Source: Thermoplasmatota archaeon
GTDB taxonomy: Archaea > Thermoplasmatota > Thermoplasmata > Thermoplasmatales > Thermoplasmataceae
DNA: 39,616 nt
Reading direction: 5' to 3'
NCBI GenBank assembly: GCA_023487205.1
Contig: JAMDBT010000030.1
Span: forward strand, 1 to 39,616
Each line of letters opens with the position of its first letter. The stretch's first letter is position 1. The position numbers and the translations under genes were made by a program. Shown piece after piece: positions 17,622-25,639 of the stretch. The notes beneath the pieces are model-generated. The model was given only the letters and a program-made list of their open reading frames with translations. It made no database searches and was not told where the DNA came from.

Positions 17622-19004
17622 TCACGCTATCCTTATCCCGCGAAGCCTTACATGCGGCCCGCCAAGCCATACGTCACATCCCTGCTCCGGGTCGCCCTTT
17701 CCGCAGGTTGCAGCATGGAACTGCAGATCGTTGGCAACCGCGTCCACGGAACTGTAGAAATTGATGGTGTTAGTTTCTATGACCGGCCTCCTTAGTACGT
17801 CTGTCACTTTCCCGTTCTCGATCAGGTAAGCTTCCTTCCCCACGTATTTCTCGTTGAACCGGACATCGTCGATGTTCCACTCGGTGAAGGACTTCATGTA
17901 GATTCCGCGCTGTATGCCTTCAAACAGTTCATCCACCTCGAAGTTCCCCGGCTCTATGTAGGTGGTGCTCATGCGTGGAAGCGGCTCCATATCCCAAGAC
18001 GACGATCTACCGCCTCCGTTGGGATCGACGCCAAGAATTGCTGCACTCTCCCTGTTGTGCAGGAATTCCGATGTCATGCCGTTCCTGTACAGGTACCTCT
18101 TCCTGGCCCGGACGCCCTCATCGTCGTACTGGTAGTATCCATAGCTTCCCGGGTAGGTGGGATCATCGATAATGCTGACGGCTTCCGATCCTATCCTGTA
18201 AGGAAACTCTTTGCCAGTCAGGAAGGATTCCCCGGCCAGCGCGCCCTCCCTTCCTATTATACGATCGTACTCGGTGGGATGGCCGCACGATTCATGCGCC
18301 ACAATGCCGGAAACCTCCGGGCCGATCACGAAATCGTAAGTGCCCGGTTCAGGCCTTTTCGCCTGCGATGCCTTCTTAAGGACTGAAATCTCGTTCCTCA
18401 CTATTTCGGGAAGATCGATCTCGTCCAAGTACTCGTAGCCCATGCTTGCGCCGAACTGGCCGGTGGACTGCTCGAATTCTTCTCCCGTCCCGACTCCGAA
18501 CATGTAAAAATACTGGATCCTGCCGGATTCCCAGGAGACATTCGATCCCGACGAATTGGCATATTGTCCCTTCATCTGCTTGTCCAGGAGCTCGTTTATC
18601 CTCATGGGCGCGCCTTCGCTTTCCATGATCCTGTCCATATCCTTCAGGATCTGCAGCTTCTCCTCAAGAGGGAAATCCCGTATGCCCTTTCTCTGGGCGA
18701 TTTTCCAGCTTGCCCTGTCCTCCCTCCCGATGCCTATCTGGTTCTTTCCGGGGAATTTTGATTTCCTGACCGCGACGTCAATTATCGTCTTTGCAGCGTC
18801 CCAGTCAGTGGTGTCAAAGTACGCAGAACTGATGGAGTCGTTCAGCAACCGGACCGCAATCCCGGATTCCCTGTTGTTGTCAATGCCGTCAAACTGCCCG
18901 TTCCGGTACATTGCCCTGGTTGTCTCCCGTTCCATGTAACGGATCTCAAACCACTTTGAATTCTTCCCCGCATACTCGAAAGCTTTGTCGAAAAGCGGAT
19001 TCAT
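17622..19004 (-). CDS. tldD: TldD-family zinc metalloprotease
   Basis: The 460-residue product carries the TldD signature HESCGH (HExxxH, His237-His242) in IVAHESCGHPTEYDR, with a downstream Cys in the GKGDPEQGCDVW segment as the probable third zinc ligand. The N-terminal domain opens with MNPLFDKAFEYAGKNSKW. It is the catalytic subunit that trims unstructured peptides together with TldE. Its ATG overlaps the stop of the CBS gene by 4 bases (ATGA), and tldE follows after 10 bases, so the two subunits are made from one message. Length is normal and the metal site is intact. Confidence 0.95.
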   Translation of the reverse strand: MNPLFDKAFEYAGKNSKWFEIRYMERETTRAMYRNGQFDGIDNNRESGIAVRLLNDSISSAYFDTTDWDAAKTIIDVAVRKSKFPGKNQIGIGREDRASWKIAQRKGIRDFPLEEKLQILKDMDRIMESEGAPMRINELLDKQMKGQYANSSGSNVSWESGRIQYFYMFGVGTGEEFEQSTGQFGASMGYEYLDEIDLPEIVRNEISVLKKASQAKRPEPGTYDFVIGPEVSGIVAHESCGHPTEYDRIIGREGALAGESFLTGKEFPYRIGSEAVSIIDDPTYPGSYGYYQYDDEGVRARKRYLYRNGMTSEFLHNRESAAILGVDPNGGGRSSSWDMEPLPRMSTTYIEPGNFEVDELFEGIQRGIYMKSFTEWNIDDVRFNEKYVGKEAYLIENGKVTDVLRRPVIETNTINFYSSVDAVANDLQFHAATCGKGDPEQGCDVWLGGPHVRLRGIRIA

Positions 19005-20104
19005 TGCACTTTTTTCTCCTTCATCTTCCTGAGCCTGTTTTCGTAAGTCTCGAAAATGTCATACAGGCACTTACCGAAGTTCCAGTCAAAGGAATCCACT
19101 GTCAGGGATATTCCACCGGAAATGAGTCTGGTCCTGACTGAATATTTCGTGGACCCCTCTTCCTTGTACCGGATCACGTGCACGCTGAGTGTCCCGTTGG
19201 AATGCCCGGTAATCTTGGAGAATTTCTTGGCAAATTTCTCCGCATCCCTGTAAGCCATGTCGTAAAGATCCTCGTCGCCGTGATCCAGGCCGCTTATGGT
19301 CATCAGGAGGCCTTCCTGGGACAGGTTCGTGTTAATGATCCCAATCAGATCGGACTGGCTGACAACTCCCACCAGCATTCCCTCCCTGTCGGTAACGGGA
19401 ATTATGTGCAGCGAGTGTTCGGTCATCAAGTCAGCGCACTCCGAAACGGGCGTATCGGTCATCGCATGGACATCATTATCCATGACTGATCCCACCTGCA
19501 CCTTGACGGGTGCGCTTGTGGACTTGTACTGGCCGTAGCTGATCTTGTCCTTCTCGGTGATGGCCTTCTCCATCATGTCGTCCAGCCTGAGGATTCCCGC
19601 CGTGTGGCCCCTGTCGTCTACCACCGGGATCTCATATTCCCTTAGAATCCGGATCTTGTCGTGCGCTATGTCCAGGGCGTCGGTTTCCCTGACCGCAATG
19701 GGATCGGAAGACATCACGTCCATTGCAGTCAGGCCGGTGTCCCGGACTATCTCGTTGTATTTTCTCACTATGTCGGCGGTGCTGATTATGCCTGTAAGTG
19801 ACCCCTTCGCCAGGACAGGGAGCGCGGCTATTCCGGAGGACCTGATCTTGTCTATTACCGCAAGAACGTCATCCTCAGGGGATATGACAGGGGTGCTGGT
19901 AACGTATCCCGAGGCTTTGGAGTTGAACTGGATGCTCCTTCTCCTGATCAGGTCTCTGTAGATCAGCATTCCCTGGTATTTCTTCCCATTCACGATTGGA
20001 ATGGAGTGAACCCTTTTCTCGCCGAATATGGAAAGAGCCTGCGATACCTTCGAATCTGCACTAAGCGTCAACACCTTTTCGGTCATTATGTCCTTTGCTT
20101 TCAT
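19001..20104 (-). CDS. Four-CBS-domain protein with an extra C-terminal domain
   Basis: About 367 residues. Four CBS motifs can be followed: VKAKDIMTEKVLTL-type start (MKAKDIMTEKVLTLSADSKV), GYVTSTPVISPEDDV, TAMDVMSSDPIAVRETDALD and VGSVMDNDVHAMTDTPVSE. CBS pairs usually bind adenine nucleotides and act as energy sensors. The last 100 or so residues (from LLMTISGLDHGDEDLYD) form a separate alpha/beta domain whose strand-helix pattern recalls the ribosome-hibernation (HPF/RaiA-like) fold; that likeness is inference. ATG 20104 is chosen because GGTGA lies 5 bases upstream; TTG 20116 is less likely. It sits 1 base after the SHMT-like gene and overlaps tldD by 4 bases. Confidence 0.85.
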   Translation of the reverse strand: MKAKDIMTEKVLTLSADSKVSQALSIFGEKRVHSIPIVNGKKYQGMLIYRDLIRRRSIQFNSKASGYVTSTPVISPEDDVLAVIDKIRSSGIAALPVLAKGSLTGIISTADIVRKYNEIVRDTGLTAMDVMSSDPIAVRETDALDIAHDKIRILREYEIPVVDDRGHTAGILRLDDMMEKAITEKDKISYGQYKSTSAPVKVQVGSVMDNDVHAMTDTPVSECADLMTEHSLHIIPVTDREGMLVGVVSQSDLIGIINTNLSQEGLLMTISGLDHGDEDLYDMAYRDAEKFAKKFSKITGHSNGTLSVHVIRYKEEGSTKYSVRTRLISGGISLTVDSFDWNFGKCLYDIFETYENRLRKMKEKKVQ

Positions 20105-20105
20105 T

Positions 20106-21281
20106 TCAGTCACCAAACTTCATTGAGAGGCCGGAGACCAGGTCCGAGACCTCCTGAACTACCTTCACTCCCTGGAGAGCGCGATCCATGAGACTTGCGA
20201 CTTTCGACATGTCCGAAACGCCCATTCTGGTAGCCTCAGACAGGCCTATTCTGGAATCCCTGTCCACTATAATCCTGTTGCTTTCCATTCGCTGGGAGAA
20301 TTGCACCGGAGTGATCTTTCTGCTGGAAAAGAATTCGCCGGACAGCAGCACCTGGTGAGAATAGCTGAACCATGGGGGGAACCTCACTTCCCATCCCAGT
20401 TCATAAAGCCCTGACGCGAGGGACTTTGAATTCTTTGCCAGAGCCTTTGCATAGTCTTTCCCGTGCCTCTTCATCTCATCGGCTGCGATGGCAAGTGCAG
20501 CAACGCGGGAAGGATGGTAGTTATCCATAGTGTACCATATGGTATTCCTGTGTATTTCATTGTACAGGTCGCGATCATTGGTGAGGATTATCCCGCCCTG
20601 CGGGCCAAAGAATGACTTATGAGTCGACCCGTAGAGAGCCGCACAGTATTCAAGGGCATCGGGCTGGAATTCACCACCCGCTATCAGGCCCATTACATGG
20701 GATCCGTCGTAAACAATTGGCACGTGCATGTCCGAAGCAATCTGCGAAACGCCCCTGAGATCATATGGTCTCACGAACGCACTCTGACCAAGTACAATCA
20801 GGTCCGGCCGGTTCCTTTCCAATGCAGTGGAAAGGCCTTCAAGGTCTATCGCCTGGTTCTTGTCATCGTAGGGAATCCGGTAGCTCCTGTATCCCAGCAT
20901 ATCTGGCAGGTATGGCTGATCATATCCGGGATATCCGCCGGATTCTGGGCCTATATACAGGAAACTTCCTCCCTTAGGAAGTATCGACAGCAGGACCGTT
21001 TCCGCGGCGATGTGGCCGCCAATGGGCCTGACCTCCGCATATTCAGCATCATACAGGCTGGCAACAATCCTCTGGGCTTCCGAAAGAACCCGATCCGAGA
21101 ATTCCGACCCTCCGTACGAGTTTTCTCCGGAATCAGTAACGTGGGAGTACCTTGCGTACATGTCGTTTCCCATCGCCTGGAGAGCATTATCGCTCAGCCT
21201 GTTCTCTGACGCCTGGAGATTGAGGCAGGACCTCCTGTAGGAAACGTGCTTCCTGAGAATTTCCAGAATTTCAGATGCCAA
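20106..21281 (-). CDS. Serine hydroxymethyltransferase-like PLP enzyme
   Basis: The 391-residue fold-type I PLP enzyme shares the SHMT blocks NLQASENRLSDNAL, GGSEFSDRVLSEAQRI, IVYDGSHVMGLIAGGEFQ (Asp192 pairs with the PLP ring) and GSTHKSFFGPQGG with Lys222 as the Schiff-base lysine. It differs from standard glyA in several positions and is shorter, so it may act on another beta-hydroxy amino acid or use a different C1 carrier. The start is TTG at 21281; no better in-frame start is seen. A TATA-like GGATATGATAG lies about 30 bases upstream. It opens the cluster with the CBS protein, TldD and TldE. Confidence 0.85.
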   Translation of the reverse strand: MASEILEILRKHVSYRRSCLNLQASENRLSDNALQAMGNDMYARYSHVTDSGENSYGGSEFSDRVLSEAQRIVASLYDAEYAEVRPIGGHIAAETVLLSILPKGGSFLYIGPESGGYPGYDQPYLPDMLGYRSYRIPYDDKNQAIDLEGLSTALERNRPDLIVLGQSAFVRPYDLRGVSQIASDMHVPIVYDGSHVMGLIAGGEFQPDALEYCAALYGSTHKSFFGPQGGIILTNDRDLYNEIHRNTIWYTMDNYHPSRVAALAIAADEMKRHGKDYAKALAKNSKSLASGLYELGWEVRFPPWFSYSHQVLLSGEFFSSRKITPVQFSQRMESNRIIVDRDSRIGLSEATRMGVSDMSKVASLMDRALQGVKVVQEVSDLVSGLSMKFGD

Positions 21282-21361
21282 GTGCCCAGCCCTCGTTCGT
21301 CATTGCTATCATATCCAATGTGCCATTCGTGCGTGAAGAGAGCACAATATCCTAGTGTCTA

Positions 21362-21376
21362 AAATGTATATAATGC
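21362..21376 (+). promoter_or_regulatory. Promoter of the DUF99 gene
   Basis: AAATGTATATAATGC contains a near-ideal archaeal TATA box about 30 bases before the GTG start at 21399. A GGGGTGA stretch overlaps the start codon. Confidence 0.55.
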
Positions 21377-21398
21377 TTTCAACATTTTATCCACAGGG

Positions 21399-21992
21399 GT
21401 GAGGGCAATCCGATCGATAAAGAAAGGAGCAATGGTACTTGGTGTCGATGACGGGCCATTTAACAGGAGATTGGATACGAAATCGCTGATAATCGGCACA
21501 ATGATGCGCCTTGACTTCAGGATTGAGGCCATCCTCACCAGGGAAATCGTGGTAGACGGGGAGGATGTGACCCCTGTGATCGCCTCGATGGTGGATTCGA
21601 AACACGGGCAGGAGATCGACCTCATCGTGACCAACGGTGTAACTTTTGCAGGAATGAACATCCTTGACATCGACTCGCTCAATGAGAAAACTGGAGTCCC
21701 TGTCATTTCCGTTTCTCGCAGGATTCCAGACCTGGTCGCGATGCGCCTGGCAATAGAAAAGCATAGTCCGCAAAAGCTTGATCAGGTCGCGTCGAGACTT
21801 TCTCACGAAACCTTTGCCGTTGAGTTGAACTCAAACAACAAGATTTACGCAAACTGCACAGGGATTTCTGCAGTGGATGCCACTCTCGTACTGAGAAGAT
21901 CCTGCCTGAACGGGAAGGTCCCGGAGGCAGTCAGGATCTCTCACATGATTGGGTCGGCGATAAAATTTGGGGAAAGCGGAGGAAAGGCCTGA
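21399..21992 (+). CDS. DUF99 protein (endonuclease V-related fold)
   Basis: The 197-residue product has the DUF99 hallmarks: VLGVDDGPF near the N-terminus, a DGEDVTPVIASMV segment, LIVTNGVTFAGMNILD and VPVISVSRRIPD. The family is widespread in archaea and structurally related to endonuclease V and RNase H folds; its role is unknown, with nucleic-acid processing suspected. GTG 21399 is used because the residues RAIRSIKKGAMVLGVDD fit the family and a strong TATA box sits at the right distance. ATG 21432 would cut into the first conserved block less safely. It is divergent from the SHMT-like gene and convergent with the next gene (1 base apart). Confidence 0.9.
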   Translation: MRAIRSIKKGAMVLGVDDGPFNRRLDTKSLIIGTMMRLDFRIEAILTREIVVDGEDVTPVIASMVDSKHGQEIDLIVTNGVTFAGMNILDIDSLNEKTGVPVISVSRRIPDLVAMRLAIEKHSPQKLDQVASRLSHETFAVELNSNNKIYANCTGISAVDATLVLRRSCLNGKVPEAVRISHMIGSAIKFGESGGKA

Positions 21993-21993
21993 C

Positions 21994-22344
21994 TCATTCC
22001 TGATACATGATCGGATCGAGTTCAGGGACTGCCTGCTCAGAGACGTCCTTGAGGTTCTTCATCACCTCGTCCAGCTTCTCGTGGCCCGTGGGGATGTATT
22101 TCATCCTCCCCCTGGACATGTAATATGATCCCGGGCACAGTGTTCCTTCCTTCACCACGATTGCATCCGGCCTGAGGGATATGATTCCCGCCATTGCCCG
22201 CTCTTTGCCGCCGTGAGTTGCCCCAAATCCTGGATTCTCGTATTCTTTGATGTCCTTGTTATCCGAATCGATTACCATGATTGAGTTGCCAAATTCGAGC
22301 GGCACTATGTAGTTCTCATCATCCACCACTGTTACGATTTTCAT
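21994..22344 (-). CDS. NifX/NifB-C-like small protein (dinitrogenase cofactor domain family)
   Basis: The 116-residue product resembles the ribonuclease-H-like domain found in NifX, NifY and the C-terminus of NifB: FGATHGGKERAMAGIISLRP followed by DAIVVKEGTLCPGSYY. In methanogens and Thermoplasmata free-standing members exist without nitrogenase, so nitrogen fixation is not implied; iron-sulfur or metal-cofactor handling is the usual guess. One Cys (in TLCPG) is present. The ATG at 22344 lies downstream of an A+T-rich TTAATTAGTTAATAA promoter. It is 1 base from the convergent DUF99 stop. The assignment is by motif memory only. Confidence 0.65.
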   Translation of the reverse strand: MKIVTVVDDENYIVPLEFGNSIMVIDSDNKDIKEYENPGFGATHGGKERAMAGIISLRPDAIVVKEGTLCPGSYYMSRGRMKYIPTGHEKLDEVMKNLKDVSEQAVPELDPIMYQE

Positions 22345-22467
22345 CAGGTTAGAATCATTATTAACTAATTAAAGTTAGGTGGTCTCATCCGACTGGACCG
22401 TTTCATCCAGATCCTGGAGTGGAGATAACGCAAATAATATGGTCTCGTTGTGTATGTTTTCTCCCAT

Positions 22468-23298
22468 ATGGTCTTCAACAAGCCTGTGTCGGACATGGCA
22501 CTCGTGACAGCCGCTGGAAGGGCAAAGGAGAGCGAAAGGAGTGATTGCCTGGTTTATGACCCTTATGCGAAGAAACTGGCAGGAGATTCCGGTATGAAAC
22601 TGGTGGAGCAATTCGGCGACATTTTCATTGACGCTGAGGCCATAACGACCCGGGTATTCGACGATGCCGTGATCAAGTTTGTTGAAGGGGGCGGCACCCA
22701 GATTGTCGTGCTTGGCGCGGGAGTCGACGCAAGACCTTACAGGCTACAGATTCTCAGGGACAGAAGTATCCGCTGGTGGGAAATGGACTACGAAGGAGTC
22801 CTTTCATACAAGGCAGGAGTCTTGGGGGATAGCAAACCGCTCTGCATGCTGGTTCGCATCCCGACGGACATTCTGGAAAAGGGGCTTTTCCAGAGGCTGA
22901 TAGATACAGGATTAAACCCAGAGCTCAGAACTTTATGGGTTGCAGAAGGTGTTTTTCACTATTTGCGGAGAGAAGAGGTCGCTGAGTTCCTGGAAACAAT
23001 TCACTCCGCATCATCGGACGGAAGCACCGTATTTTTCAGTGCGCTGAGCAGTTCCACGAAATCCCACACCGGAAAATTCGAAGATTCAATGAGCTATCTG
23101 CGGAAGATTGGCGCACCAATGACCTTCACTCTTGACGATCCGCGGGAACTCCTGGAGTCCCACGGGTACGCAAACATTGAAGTTACGTTCATGGGCCACC
23201 ATTCGGCACATTACGGAAGGCTCCCCTGGCCTCCCGCCTACGAACCGCTTGAAGGATATCCTATGCATTGGTACATCAAAGGTGACATCAAGAAATGA
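22468..23298 (+). CDS. SAM-dependent methyltransferase, leucine-carboxymethyltransferase (LCM) type
   Basis: About 276 residues. VSDMALVTAAGRAKESERSD and DPYAKKLAG match the start of the LCM/TIGR00027 methyltransferase group. Motif I is QIVVLGAGVDARPYRLQ and the next acidic loop is WWEMDYEGVL; WVAEGVFHYLRREEVAEFL is also typical. The substrate is unknown: members methylate carboxyl groups in proteins or small molecules such as secondary metabolites. ATG 22468 is favoured since AAATAATAT (22431-22439) would start transcription close to it; GTG 22450 would add six residues. It is a single gene. This family is much commoner in actinobacteria than archaea, which hints at transfer. Confidence 0.82.
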   Translation: MVFNKPVSDMALVTAAGRAKESERSDCLVYDPYAKKLAGDSGMKLVEQFGDIFIDAEAITTRVFDDAVIKFVEGGGTQIVVLGAGVDARPYRLQILRDRSIRWWEMDYEGVLSYKAGVLGDSKPLCMLVRIPTDILEKGLFQRLIDTGLNPELRTLWVAEGVFHYLRREEVAEFLETIHSASSDGSTVFFSALSSSTKSHTGKFEDSMSYLRKIGAPMTFTLDDPRELLESHGYANIEVTFMGHHSAHYGRLPWPPAYEPLEGYPMHWYIKGDIKK

Positions 23299-23382
23299 TG
23301 CTGTAACGAAAACCCATTGACAGGATCCCATCAGGAACTCGTCGTGATTAATCTTCTGTGTTTCTATATTAATCAGTAAAAA

Positions 23383-23417
23383 ATATTTATACTGCCGCGA
23401 TCATTGAGATCGGCAGT
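23383..23417 (+). promoter_or_regulatory. TATA box followed by a large inverted repeat
   Basis: AATATTTATA (23382-23391) is a TATA box. Directly after it ACTGCCGCGATC (23391-23402) pairs with GATCGGCAGT (23408-23417) around a 5-base loop. The repeat covers the expected start site of the following gene, so it is an operator or a 5' hairpin. Confidence 0.55.
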
Positions 23418-23430
23418 CAGAGGAAAAACA

Positions 23431-24358
23431 ATGCTGATTAGGGAAATTAACAGGAAGCTTGACAGGAGAGTGGTCCTGTCATACAAGGGGAGGAGCAATT
23501 TTTTTTTCGATTTTCGAGAAACACAAGCAAGTTGCGCCCGCATACGGCTATGTCGATGGAGGCCGGGCGATTCTCAGCGTGTTTGTCCGGAAAGGCGATT
23601 CTTCGCTCCCCCCTCCTGCCCTTGACCAGTTTAACCCCGTGACCAAGGATGAGTACTCTATCATAAGGTTTGAGTCAGATCAAGACGCCGTGCCTGTGGA
23701 ACATCTCAACAGGCTGTATGAAATTCCATCCCTGATAGGGAACATATTGTACGTGGAAGGGGGATGCGTTCGTCTGGAAATGAGGTTTCATCACTCCTCC
23801 GCAAAGATTGTTTCCGAAGTGCTGAGGGACCTGGCGAAGGAGGACGAGTACGTCAGCGTACAGGAGCTTGGCTCCTCGCCAGGTATCGTGGAGACGCTGA
23901 ATTCAATCAACTCGCGCTTCCCTCTAATGCTGGTAGGCTACGAAGGATATGCTCCAAAAAATGCGATAACCCGTCAGGCCGGTCCCGACAGAGTGACTGA
24001 GGCAAGCCTTTCTTTTACCACCTCTGAGGGTTTCAAGATTGTTTCCTACTCCCCGTCTCCGCTTGACGGATCGGTCACCGCAGGAGTCATCTCCCGCGAG
24101 GACGGGATAGTGGAAACCCGTGCTTCCGTTCCTTTCATCTCCGAAATCTGGAAGAAATCAAGCGAACGAAGGATCCCGAGGTACGCGGCATTCGGACGGA
24201 TACGAGGAGAGAAATTCGAGGGCTATTCCATAGTTTCCAGGATACTTGCGGAAGAGCAAATGCGTGTAATTCTGGAAGTAAGTGACAAGTCCCCGGATTC
24301 GGGTTTCTTCCTGACTCATTTCCAGCCCTACACCCCCGAGATATGGGACTGGCTGTAG
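23431..24358 (+). pseudogene. Unrecognised protein gene with a frameshift at a T9 run
   Basis: Two plus-strand frames join at nine consecutive T (23499-23507). Frame one starts ATG 23431 and reads MLIREINRKLDRRVVLSYKG and RSNFFF. The other reads SIFEKHKQVAPAYGYVDGG and stays open to 24358. If the run had eight T, one frame of about 309 codons would result. This can be an assembly error, a true mutation, or a slippage switch. The long part has alternating strands and helices (SIIRFESDQDAVPVEHLNRL, CVRLEMRFHHSSAKIVSEVL) but no motif known to me; Cys and His do not form an obvious metal site. Promoter and inverted repeat upstream suggest regulated expression. Confidence 0.65.
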
Positions 24359-24470
24359 GGGATCACGCCCGATCTTCTGCTGCGAACATCGGCTTTTTCA
24401 GCGCCGTTCACGGAACCCGGATGGAAAGGGGGATGCAGTACGGCTGCCTGTTCCTTTCAGGGCAGCAGGA

Positions 24471-24640
24471 AATGTCGCCTATTTTGAGATACGCGCCGTG
24501 GACATTGAAAGGATCAAGAGATTCCATTCAGAATGCTCCGGTTGGAAGATCCGGAAATCTTGGATGCAGGACACGGGCTACTCGTTCATAGCATCCGGTG
24601 AAGATGGTGAAGTTCCCATAAGGACCGGCCGCAAACCTGA
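24471..24640 (+). pseudogene. Decayed glyoxalase/VOC-domain gene remnant
   Basis: One plus frame reads NVAYFEIRAVDIERIKRFHS, then SGWKIRK, then GYSFIASGEDGEVPI. This is the first half of a vicinal-oxygen-chelate domain (first strand, helix, FGWKI-like turn, then a strand ending GEVPIGG). No start codon lies in frame just ahead, and after GEVPI the text loses similarity before running to a stop at 24768-24770. The second VOC half is missing. It lies between two intact genes and is probably a dead fragment. Confidence 0.5.
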
Positions 24641-24736
24641 ACCGGATGCGCACCTGCATCTCCAATCCAGGGAGCGTTTCATCGCACAGGGGGCAACTCG
24701 GGGTTTTCCCCGCTCACCGCCCGGAACAGGCGTGAA

Positions 24737-25639
24737 TTACTTTTGGTTCCTGTCCGCCTGGATGCCGTAATAATCGTACCATCCACCCTTGCTTCCTGCT
24801 TTCTTGCCCAGGTAACCGGCAAGAACGAGGCGCTTCAGGACGGTTGGTGCGGAATATGCGCGGTCCTTTGTCTCCTCGAACATGTAATCGGCCACATGAA
24901 GCATTGTGTCCAGGCCGATCAGGTCGGACAATTCAAATGGTCCCATGGGAAAGCCGAATGCCAGCTTGGACATCTGGTCAATCTCCTTTATTCCGGCAAT
25001 CCCCTGCTCAAAAATTCTGTAAGCCTCCATCAGCCACGAATTGATGAACCTGGTCGTGAAGAATCCCGGACCGTCATTGACCACAATTGGCACCTTTTCC
25101 ATGGCTCCGGACACCGATCTTATGACTTCCAGTGTGGAATCGGAAGTTTCCGGACCCCTGACCACCTCAACCAGCTTCATTACCTGAGGGGGGTTGAACC
25201 AGTGCATTCCCACGAATCTGTCACCCCTCCTGGTGCTGGACGCAAGCTCGCTTATCATTATGCCTGAGGTATTCGAAGCAAATATGGCATCCTGGCCGCA
25301 AATAGAGTCAAGCTCGGAAAACAGCTTCGCCTTCAGGGACCTGATTTCGGGCGCTGCCTCAACAACGAGGCCACAGTCCTTCAGATCGGATAGCTTTGTG
25401 GTGATGGAGATCCTTCCGATGATCTCGTTCTTCTTGTCCTCGGTAATCGTTCCCTTTGAGACAAGCCTCTGGAGGCCGAACTTGCCAGAGGAGATACTTT
25501 CCAGCCCTTTCTTCAGCAGGTCTTCAGAGATATCGTACATTACCGTGGGAAACCCATACCTGGCAAAGCTCATTGCAATACCATGCCCCATCACTCCGGA
25601 ACCGATCACGCCGACCTTTGTCACGTCTGAAGGATTCAT
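24737..25639 (-). CDS. 3-hydroxyacyl-CoA dehydrogenase (3-hydroxybutyryl-CoA type)
   Basis: The 300-residue product has the NAD-binding start VGVIGSGVMGHGIAMSFARY (GxGxxG), FASNTSGIMISELAS, and FVGMHWFNPPQVMKLVEVVR with the catalytic His. The C-terminal dimer domain carries GPGFFTTRFINSWLMEA and the LIGLDTMLHVADYMFE segment. It oxidises L-3-hydroxyacyl-CoA to 3-oxoacyl-CoA in the cytoplasm. Length is that of the short monofunctional form. The ATG overlaps the stop of the upstream crotonase gene by 4 bases (ATGA), so the two are made together. The substrate chain length cannot be told. Confidence 0.93.
   Translation of the reverse strand: MNPSDVTKVGVIGSGVMGHGIAMSFARYGFPTVMYDISEDLLKKGLESISSGKFGLQRLVSKGTITEDKKNEIIGRISITTKLSDLKDCGLVVEAAPEIRSLKAKLFSELDSICGQDAIFASNTSGIMISELASSTRRGDRFVGMHWFNPPQVMKLVEVVRGPETSDSTLEVIRSVSGAMEKVPIVVNDGPGFFTTRFINSWLMEAYRIFEQGIAGIKEIDQMSKLAFGFPMGPFELSDLIGLDTMLHVADYMFEETKDRAYSAPTVLKRLVLAGYLGKKAGSKGGWYDYYGIQADRNQK

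Noticed and set aside
21270-21305. Ten-codon upstream ORF overlapping the SHMT-like start
   Set aside because: It is short and could easily occur by chance; no arrest-peptide or attenuation features are seen.
21994-22344. Nitrogen fixation cluster
   Set aside because: Only a single NifX-like domain protein is present with no nifHDK or nifB core genes nearby.
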